64,000 nucleotides of DNA, taken from the NCBI RefSeq assembly GCF_029227915.1, contig NC_079885.1:27717001-27781000 (forward strand). Reading direction: 5' to 3'. Both the position numbers and the translations under genes were made by a program. This document shows, piece by piece, positions 31,936-39,080 of this stretch. Every line of letters begins with the position of its first letter. Position 1 is the stretch's first letter. Source of the stretch: Hydractinia symbiolongicarpus. Its lineage: Eukaryota > Cnidaria > Hydrozoa > Anthoathecata > Hydractiniidae. The notes below the pieces were generated by a model. It did no database searches, had not been told where the DNA came from, and saw nothing but the letters and a program-made list of their open reading frames with translations.

Positions 31936-32802
31936 CTAGAAGAGTTCCATGAACACATCAACGGCCTACATCGACAAATCAAATTCACTGTTGAGCTTGA
32001 ACACGATGGAAGTATCGCTTTCCTGGACACTTTGGTCAAACGCAAGAATGGTTCCATTTCAGTTTCAGTGTATCGTAAACCAACACACACTGACCAGTAC
32101 CTTAACTTCGAATCAAACCATCAGAAATCTTGCAAAGAAAGTGTCATATCTTCATTACTGAATCGTGCCAACAGTGTAGTCAGTGACAAACAGGAGAGGA
32201 AAATAGAAATTCCACGTGTAAGAAATGCATTAATCACAAATGGATACAGTCATAAAGTCATCACGCAAGTAGAAAATAAAATGAAGAGAAGATGCAACGG
32301 AGACAACAAGGAAACATCAGAGGAATTTATCGCATCAGCATTCCTACCCTTCGTACCAGGTACCAGCGAGATCCTTCGTCGAGTTTTAAGGCAACACAAG
32401 ATCAAATGCATTCTTACCTCTAAAGACACCCTAAGAAGCACTTTGTCTAAACCAAAAGACAAAATAAACCTGGAAGAGCAAAACAATGTTGTTTACGAAA
32501 TCCCGTGTAAAGATTGTGATGCAGTGTATATTGGCGAAACAAAAAGAAAGTTTAAGCAACGAGTACAAGAACATATGCGCGCAGTGAGAAACGGAGATGT
32601 GAAGAAAAACGAAATTGCGGACCACAGCTGGAGCAGAAGTCATCAGTTTAATTGGGATGAGAAGAAAATCATTGACAGAGAATCCAGAACAACGGCAAGG
32701 AAGATTAAAGAAACCATCAACAGTGTAGAACGTAACAAACACATAAACAGCATCTCGTATCAACTTCCTGAGATTTGGTTACCAGCCCTACAGAAGAAGT
32801 AG
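31936..32802 (+). CDS. PLE C-terminal half (RT thumb and GIY-YIG), 5'-truncated copy
   Basis: The frame is open from the arm border to TAG/stop at 32,802 without lesion. It begins after the RT active site (LEEFHEHINGLHRQIKF), continues through FLDTLVKRKNGSISVSVYRK and the linker with HKVITQVENKMKRRC. It ends with the GIY-YIG domain, where YIGETKRKFKQRVQEH holds the conserved Tyr and Arg. It lacks the RT palm, a promoter and a start, so it is a partial copy. Its near identity to the minus arm indicates a recent origin from the same event. Confidence 0.75.
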   Translation, partial: LEEFHEHINGLHRQIKFTVELEHDGSIAFLDTLVKRKNGSISVSVYRKPTHTDQYLNFESNHQKSCKESVISSLLNRANSVVSDKQERKIEIPRVRNALITNGYSHKVITQVENKMKRRCNGDNKETSEEFIASAFLPFVPGTSEILRRVLRQHKIKCILTSKDTLRSTLSKPKDKINLEEQNNVVYEIPCKDCDAVYIGETKRKFKQRVQEHMRAVRNGDVKKNEIADHSWSRSHQFNWDEKKIIDRESRTTARKIKETINSVERNKHINSISYQLPEIWLPALQKK

Positions 32803-32933
32803 TTACCTACATCCAGGTCCGAAAATGTTAATTACCGTAATTAACTGTAATTATCAGCTCGTTTCTGATTGGTTAATTTTTATGAATTTCGATCCTCTGC
32901 AATTATATAAATACATGCGCAACATCATTTTAC

Positions 32934-32973
32934 TTTGCCCGATGATGGGAGAAGGATCTCCCGAAACGTCGCC
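32934..32973 (+). ncRNA. Hammerhead-like motif, PLE right end
   Basis: Plus-strand mirror of the motif at 30,311-30,350: CCGATGA at about 32,939-32,945, a GGGAGA/TCTCCC stem, then GAAACGTC at 32,963-32,970. The same single deviation from the CTGATGA core is present. Confidence 0.45.
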
Positions 32974-33056
32974 TACTAAACTATCATGTTCAAAAAATGA
33001 TAAACGTTCCACAGTAATATGAATACTGAACAGACAAACCGAAATAATATCTTCAA

Positions 33057-33067
33057 TAGATCTTGAT
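33057..33067. repeat. Possible target-site duplication of the PLE, right
   Basis: TAGATCTTGAT, identical to 30,256-30,266. It lies three bases before the stop codon of the following minus-strand gene. Confidence 0.45.
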
Positions 33068-33070
33068 CAT

Positions 33071-33925
33071 TCAAAGAATACATCTGGAGGCCTTCAAACC
33101 TTTTCTGCCAGCGTATCCTATCGCGTTCTTATACGAAGTCCTCGCAAAATTACACGCCTGTGGTGGAAAGCGATCAGCTTCTGGTGTCAGGATTACCCAA
33201 GCGCGTGAGTGGGAGTCACTGTAAATTCTGCACCAATCTGTGTACCGTGGTTTTATTCTGCCTATTTTCCCCTTGCTTACACTATCAATATTTTCACGAT
33301 TGCTCATGCGTATCTTTGATAGACTGCTCCCCATCTTTTTCTTGCTGTTCGTTATCTCGCTTTCATCTGTCTTGGACACATGCTTCACGGAGAGCTGAGT
33401 GTGATTAATGGTATGAGCAGCAACCAATAGTGGCGCTAGAAATTTTCCAAAGGCAGAGTAAACGAGAATGCCTAAATCCGACATGGAGTCCTTGATAATC
33501 GGATCTTCCTCGATGTCTTTTTTCAGACCCTCCGCACTATCGAGTTGAACAACATTACCTACGGCCTTCGCGTACATGCTAATCGCATGCATAGAGAGTG
33601 CCTTGGCGGTTTTTCCTCCCTTTTCGTGGAGCTCTCGTTGAACATAGTCGGCGTACGCCTTGTCGATCGCCTCCTCAGGAGCCTTGTCGACAAATCCTTT
33701 GGTACGTTTTTGGGGTAAGAGATGGCTTATCACATCCTTCAAGGTTTGGCGTTTGTCGATAGGTTTTTCTTTGGCTTGAAAGGCTTCCGCAGGTGTGTCT
33801 ACAACATCAAATATAGCTGTAATCTCACTCATCTTTATTAATACCCTTCTATAGCGCAAAAAATAGTGCACGATCAAGACGTACGGAAGGATTATTGCTA
33901 CAGTGAGGCCTATGTCGTTCATCAT
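33071..33925 (-). CDS. Polinton protein of unknown function, perhaps two fused genes
   Basis: The open frame is 284 codons from 33,925. The N-terminal 31 residues are a membrane span (LTVAIILPYVLIVHYFL). An internal ATG at 33,830-33,832 (MSEITAIFDVVDTPAEAFQA) is preceded by AATAAAG, exactly like other starts in the element. The main protein probably starts there (253 residues), with the upstream span a separate small gene whose stop was lost. The main protein has a basic linker, then a helical region (LSMHAISMYAKAVGNVVQLD, MSDLGILVYSAFGKFLAPLL) and a Lys/Arg-rich tail ending in AIGYAGRKGLKASRC. Family not named. The PLE is inserted just after its stop. Confidence 0.55.
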   Translation of the reverse strand: MMNDIGLTVAIILPYVLIVHYFLRYRRVLIKMSEITAIFDVVDTPAEAFQAKEKPIDKRQTLKDVISHLLPQKRTKGFVDKAPEEAIDKAYADYVQRELHEKGGKTAKALSMHAISMYAKAVGNVVQLDSAEGLKKDIEEDPIIKDSMSDLGILVYSAFGKFLAPLLVAAHTINHTQLSVKHVSKTDESEITNSKKKMGSSLSKIRMSNRENIDSVSKGKIGRIKPRYTDWCRIYSDSHSRAWVILTPEADRFPPQACNFARTSYKNAIGYAGRKGLKASRCIL

Positions 33926-34590
33926 TTTTATTTTTCAAAACAAAACCCTCGCAAGGGAACCCTCTAGGTTTTTGTTGTTTTTGTTGTTTGAACCCAGAGG
34001 GTTTTTGATTCTGTGAGTATACCACTCAGAGCCTTTGGTTCACCATATCCGAGGTGTTTTTTCAATGCTGTCCTGCTTTGCAGGCTTAGCGTACTTGCTC
34101 TTTATACAGAATGTCGTGCTTGTACTACGCATTAACGAAACCCACCTTTTTAAATGAGCACTTTCAGAGGCCGTTCCTAGCACTGACACTTAACCGCCAT
34201 TTGGCACAATTTTTTCCCGACTGGCACAATTTTTTCCGTCGTGGCACAGTGTGGGAGAAACCGGGGCGAGACGGACGCTTCCAGTTAGGACGTGCTCTCG
34301 CCCGCGCACCCCTACCCTTCCGCCAGGACCTAAGCCTGCTCCCACAATTTTACTATAATTCGAGCTTCGTATATAGGCTATTCAGTATCACCTTGAGTAC
34401 TACCTGTGTGAAAATTCACGCATGACCGGCTAGCTCATTTGCGCATCATGCAGAAAACCTCTTGCTTATTCAAAAATGATAAAAAATTTTGAATGGATAA
34501 GGCAAATGAGATTTATCTTGTTGCTACCGCTTCATACTGAAGAGGAGTGACTCGAAGTTGCGAGAGAAAAAAAAAACTATTCAACGCCAC
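33926..34590. other. Intergenic region, 665 bp
   Basis: No gene supported; the frame at 34,111-34,425 lacks protein character. Contents: a hairpin at 33,958-34,003 and three near-tandem copies of TGGCACA followed by a T-run (about 34,202-34,250). It is the longest gap between Polinton genes and could hold the promoter for the gene ending at 33,071 and the 3' end signals of the polymerase. Confidence 0.5.
33958..34003. terminator. Intergenic hairpin
   Basis: AACCCTCT/AGAGGGTT extended by GGTT/AACC with one internal mismatch gives about 12 paired bases. The loop is a T/G-rich repeat (TTTTTGTTG). Confidence 0.5.
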
Positions 34591-37500
34591 TTACAATTCC
34601 AAAGGCACCGTATGTATACCATCCTCGAGTACCTTCCGCTTATCATAAAACGCCAAGAGGCCCAGCTTGTTTTGTTCGTACGTAACCATCCCCTGGTTGC
34701 GCACCCGGAAACCTACGTTTTTCGCAGTGCCAATAGAGCCATTCATTCTTATACCTCTCCCATGTCATAGCGTTCTGCTTCTTCGACATCCCCTTACACG
34801 AAAACTTTGTGCCCTCTTTCCCTTCGACGAAAGAGCACTTGGTTGTGTCAGCGATCATTCTAAAACCTATAAACTCAAGCTTAAACAGACCTCCTGTTCG
34901 ACTCGAGTAGTTATCGGTGACGAGCCATTTTTTTACGTCTTTGTCGTACTCGTCAAGCAGCTCAGGGCGAACGACATCTCGCAACTCTTCTCCAGAGATG
35001 GCAAAATAGGCACTGTCTGTATCCATGTAAATATATTCAAAGTCTCGACGATCCACGTACTTGTCGATGAAGTCATAATAGAACTCAAGCATGCGCAATT
35101 TGGCCAGCTGGTACACCGCAATACTGCACTGGTACGCTCTGTAGATATGCACCTTGTGTTTGCTTTCTCTGATCTCGTACGCATCTCCTATTTCTTCAAG
35201 ATCTTCGAGGTATGGCGATCTCATCGCTGCATCCAACTTTTTATCTCTCGTAAAGGTGGTGTTCGCGTGCCTCGCTAGATCTTCGATCATTTTCCCATAG
35301 AACGAGTTCCCTTTCAGCTTTGCCGTATCGCCGTATCGTCGTGCATCCGCAATTTCTTTCGGAAACCATGCAAATGGCTTACCTCGAGTGTACTTGATGA
35401 ATTGGTGAAAAGCAGTCACTTTCAGGCCATGGTCAAGGTACCACTTGAGCAAGGGTGTGTACAGCAAGATCTTTTCAGCTTTCATCAACCCTAGGAGCTT
35501 ATGTGTACCAGGCATACGCTTTCGCCCTGTGGCGGTCATGCACTCGTGCATGTGCTCTGGAATCTGGTCTAAGGGTATCTCCTTGACCACGAATAGCGGA
35601 GACATTTCGCTAAAATTTTCATGCAGTTCCTTCGGCACTTCGATGTCGACCTGCGCAAAACCGAAGAGGGATCCATTTTGCACACCTTGTGTTAGTAGCT
35701 CGAGATTGTGTTTCGCTGTCGGTGTAGGCACCTTGATCAGCTTCTCCTTCCCACAAGGATAGTCTTGCATCAAAGTACTCGGATACAGCATGCTCAAGTC
35801 AAGCCCAAAAACAGTTTTGCACTTCCGTGGCTTCTGGTAGATGTGGGATCTTATACCCGTCACGTCTCTCTCGTGGTACCTACAGAACACGATGGCAGGC
35901 CCACCGACCATGCCCGTTTGCAAGAGCTCGTAGGCCTCATTTTTCGTGCACTCAGTGCAAGCCTTTTGCACCTTTTTGCACGCCTTGCAACTTTTTTCTT
36001 TGCATCCCCCTGCACATTTTACCTTGCATGTCTTGCACTTTTCCCGCCTGCATGTCTTGCACTTTTTCCCCTTACACGTCTCGCAATTCTCACCTTTCTT
36101 TCTCTTTCCACCACAACCCTCGCATGGCCTGCCGTTACACACCTCGCAAACGTTACCCTCATACTCTTTACACTGTTCTCGAGCTTTCTTGCACGCCTCG
36201 CAGCCCTCCCCTTTGCACGGTTTGCTTTCACACTTGTGCTTGCATGGTTCTCCTGGCGCGTATAGCTCTAGCTTTGGATTCAGTCGTAGAGACTTGTTCA
36301 AGACGTAGCGCATCGATACGCCTGGAATGCTTACCGCGTCTTTCAAAATGTCTATCTCGTCGTCGTAGTACTGCAGCCTTGTCTTGTCCACGGCTTCGAT
36401 GAAGGATTCCACGTCGGCTAGATTGTACTCGCGCAACCAGTCCATAATGGTGACGCAGCCTCGCTTGTAAAACTCTGCACGGAATGTTTCGTACTCATCA
36501 AGAGAGAGGGTGTTTTTCCCAATAAGACAACTATAGAATTGTTCGTACGCCACGGGTCCGACGTGGTTTAGCTTGTCATAGCTCGTCAACCACTCGTATG
36601 GGAACACCAGCTTTTCGAGCTTGCAATCCAGAGACTTGCACCATCGGTAGTAGCTCAGACCAGGAGCGGGAAAATTTTTGATATCGAGAAATTTGAACCT
36701 CGAGGTCGTGAGGAACATGTAGTCGTTGTCTGTCTTCGCCACGTTGATCTTTTCGCTATCGTCTCTGACAATTTGATCAACAAAGTGCCGCTTGATCATG
36801 TTCAGGTCTTACTTGCCACTGTTGAAGCCGATCACGGCCACTTGGTTAACCCACTCGTTCCATGCCTTCTGAGTCTTATTTGGAAGCATGTCAAAATCAT
36901 CGGGTCTCGGGAACATTCTCTCCACCTCTTTCACGATGAGGGCGTGTCTATTTTCGAGCTGTTCCACAAATCGTTCAACCAAGATCTTGGGATCATCGTC
37001 CTCCAGGAACGTTGGATCCCAGTTCAGACTATCGTGAATGGCGACGCTGACCGGTACATGCTCCGAGATGTATGTTAGATCGGATGTTTGCCGCTGATGT
37101 AAAGGTGCTAGGAGGGCCTCGAAATCAAACAGAATGTAGTGAGGGTAGGGTCGAAATTTTTTCTTGAAGTACCTCTTGGCTTTGGGTGGGCTCTCACACT
37201 CCCACACTGTCACGAGGTTGTAGCCAAGTTTTCGGATGCCTTCCTCCTTAGACTTGGTGGCCGTATATCGATATTTATTCGTGTTTGTTCCTTGGCAGGG
37301 GCATCCGTGCCACTTGCAGCCGTAGTCCTCATAGACTGTCTTGGTCTGAGGTTCATAGCCGTCTACAAGGTAGACTTGGTTTTCCTTTTTGCCATAGCGT
37401 ATGACTCGTTCTCCTCCATCCCCACACAGCGCGTGATGGATGTGCCTTCCAGTTTCCCTCGACATGTGTTCGAGCCATTTACAAGCGTCATAACTGAAGC

Positions 37501-38086
37501 CCTCACCGTAAAAGACCTTCTCAGACTTGCTAGGCATGCGCTTGACCTTCTTACCTTTGCAGATGATAGTCGGCTTTTTTCCCTCGCACTCTTTCTTTGT
37601 GTGCCTTGTTAGATTTTCAGCTCTGGTGAGTCGCTGTTTTCAGGCTTCGCATTCCCAGTGTTGGGTTAACACATCTATCTTTTTTTTAATGTTAAAACAG
37701 TGTCCATCCAACATGCCAAGGTTGATCGTGTCTAAATCTTTTTTGTATTGATTCTGACCGTACACGAGTCTCCGGGGTGCCTTTTCAGAGTTTGTCAGGG
37801 GATCAAAGACTCTGGTGTTAATTTTGAAACGCTTCGCTATCCCCTCAAAGTCAACGAGCTTCGTAGCACGTACATCTTCCCTCTTTAGTTTGGGATTCTC
37901 GTAGTACTCGCGTGCTAGTGCGAGAGCTGGCCGAGTAATGTACTTTTATTTTTGCTTTTTATCTTCACGTGAGTGTACGACCAGGCATCTCCAGACACAC
38001 AAATTGTCGGTTCTTTCATCTTCTTTGTCGAAGCTGTAGATGCACCTCTTTTTTCGCAACCAGTCTGGCAAAGGTCCACATCCAAG
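34591..38086 (-). pseudogene. POLB: Protein-primed type B DNA polymerase, several stops
   Basis: Replicates the element. Order along the minus strand: an N-terminal part (PDWLRKKRCIYSFDKEDERT); a C2H2-like finger around 37,660-37,590 (HWECEA, then RAENLTRHTKKEC); exonuclease motif I (LFDFEALLAPL, about 37,120); motif II (GFNSGK, 36,812); a Cys-rich insertion (36,245-35,938); palm motif A (DLSMLYPS, about 35,800); motif B (KLKGNSFYG, about 35,310); and motif C (YMDTDSAYF, about 35,020). In-frame stops are TAA 37,946-37,948, TGA 37,640-37,642 (at a finger Cys) and TAA 36,809-36,811 (inside Exo II). Near 34,645 a frameshift moves the last 17 codons to a frame ending at 34,591. Catalytic motifs are intact but split from the N-terminus. 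Confidence 0.85.
35938..36245 (-). other. Cys/Lys-rich insertion inside the polymerase
   Basis: About 100 residues with some 30 cysteines, mostly as CxxC and CKxC pairs with Lys, Glu and Gly between them (for example GENCETCKGKKCKTCRREKC). It lies between the exonuclease domain and palm motif A. The DNA shows short internal repeats, so the segment probably grew by slippage. Metal binding is likely; role unknown. Confidence 0.7.
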
Positions 38087-38794
38087 TTAAGGCTCCCTCG
38101 TCGCTATGATCTTGATCTGCACATGCTGGAAGACTATTTTCCCTTCGTACGATCCTGGGGTCTCCATTGTTCTTTCTGGTAGCAAGTACACCTTCCCCAA
38201 AAACTCGTTATCTCCTAGATCTAATCGCTGCATTTCGCATTTTTCAACAAAGGCGTCGATGTCAGCTAGGCTCATAAGCGATCCTTCGCTTCCCTTGGTC
38301 TTGTGATACGGAGCCGTGCCACCTCCTGCTTCGTAGATGGTGCAAGCAAAACTGTAGACTACATTGACTCTCATGTCTATGTAGGGCGTAACTTTTCGCA
38401 TGATGGCCTCCGTCAGTGGCTGATTAAGGTTTTTGTTGAACCGCCATGTCTTGACACGATCTGCGTCTTCCAACATCTGTGTGTCATTTTCGTCAAAAAT
38501 GTGCTGAATGTCTTCGACGCCTTCGGATCGGTTTTTCTCTTGTGGGAACATTTGCTTGATGTCTTCGACTCCGCTGTATTCGTCTCCAGCATCGTAAAAG
38601 TCCTCTCGCGCTTCGGTTTCGATTTCGTCGTGCAGCGTCGTCCTTCCAGCAATTTGTTCCCTTGCTCACTCATAATAAGAAGTAACAGTGTCTCGTACAC
38701 ACTTCAGGCGATCGGCAAAAACGTCGCGAGTTGCTGCTACTGGCGCTGAGACAGCGCTATATAATTTACTAATTGCATTCTTGAACCAACTCAT
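38087..38794 (-). pseudogene. Polinton protein upstream of, and in phase with, the polymerase; one stop
   Basis: It begins at 38,794 (MSWFKNAISKLYSAVSAPVA) behind AATAAAGAGAA. After 42 codons a TGA (38,666-38,668) interrupts it. The same phase then continues through an acidic region (EIETEAREDFYDAGDEYSG, DIQHIFDENDTQMLED) and a beta-rich body (RVNVVYSFACTIYEAGGG, GKVYLLPERTM) to TAA 38,087-38,089. Everything downstream in the polymerase is in this same phase, so the TAA may be another mutation inside one large fused protein. Function unknown; in related elements this part may be joined to the polymerase, possibly as a terminal-protein-like domain (inference only). This is the right-most gene, reading inward. 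Confidence 0.5.
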
Positions 38795-39080
38795 TTCTCT
38801 TTATTTTAGGTAGGTTCTAACCTCGAAAACAGCGGTCGCAATTTGAGTAGGGAATTTCCCTTTCTACTCAAACAGATTTGAGCATGCGCGTTTGTTGATG
38901 TCAGCAGTTTTGTCGAGTGCCGTCATTTTTGATGATTTCACGTGACTTGTTTACTCATTTGAGGCATGATGAAATCTGTGACGTCACAGATTTTTTAGGG
39001 GTCTAAAAGCAGCGTTTTTTTAATAGGGTTTTGACCGTGGAAAACCAAAAACCTTCTTAAATTCCCTCCCTACTCTAGCT
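38795..39080. promoter_or_regulatory. Polinton right end, promoter region of the polymerase unit
   Basis: Contains a perfect 22-bp palindrome at 38,972-38,993 with a CRE-type TGACGTCA core, about 180 bp upstream of the start at 38,794. A GAGTAGGGA / CTACTC inverted motif lies at 38,845-38,869, and an inverted relative (TCCCTCCCTACTC) at 39,063-39,075. One of these may be what remains of the terminal repeat. Satellite DNA begins at about 39,081 without a spacer. Confidence 0.5.

Larger units (their letters stand above)
30267..33056. mobile_element. Penelope-like element, two inverted 5'-truncated copies
   Basis: The left arm 30,265-31,347 (minus) and right arm 31,936-33,018 (plus) are inverted copies of exactly the same length, 1,083 bp, differing at only a few bases. 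Between them (31,348-31,935) is sequence unique to the minus copy that extends the reverse transcriptase upstream. Inverted or tandem partial copies are the normal integration product of PLEs. Beyond the right arm a further 38 bp (33,019-33,056) precede the possible target duplication. It is inserted between the stop codon at 33,071 and the duplicated gene, so it broke no Polinton frame. Confidence 0.8.
20895..39080. mobile_element. Polinton/Maverick element, inactivated, carrying a nested PLE
   Basis: The gene set identifies the class: type B DNA polymerase, DDE integrase, A32-like ATPase and double-jelly-roll capsid protein, spread over both strands in about 18 kb (about 15.4 kb without the 2.8-kb PLE). 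This matches the 15-20 kb known for Polintons. Base composition is visibly more GC-rich than the flanks. The left border is taken at the first Polinton-like codons beside the (CA)n tract. The right border is where satellite DNA begins. I found no convincing terminal inverted repeat or target duplication, so one or both ends are probably truncated. Nearly all large genes carry stops or frameshifts. No adenain-like protease was recognised. Confidence 0.85.

Noticed and set aside
34111-34425. 104-codon frame in the gap beside the polymerase
   Set aside because: No family character, no TAAA start box like the neighbours, and antisense to the surrounding genes.
35708-36402. Plus-strand frames of 120-191 codons opposite the polymerase
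   Set aside because: They are antisense shadows of the Cys-rich insertion (few stops because of its composition).
38413-38700. 95-codon frame starting MSEQGNKLLEG
   Set aside because: It overlaps the in-phase gene 38,087-38,794 in another frame and has basic, low-structure composition; the in-phase reading gives better protein.
20895-38794. Alternative genetic code as an explanation for in-frame stops
   Set aside because: TAA, TAG and TGA all occur inside genes and also serve as natural ends, and frameshifts are present as well; mutation is sufficient.
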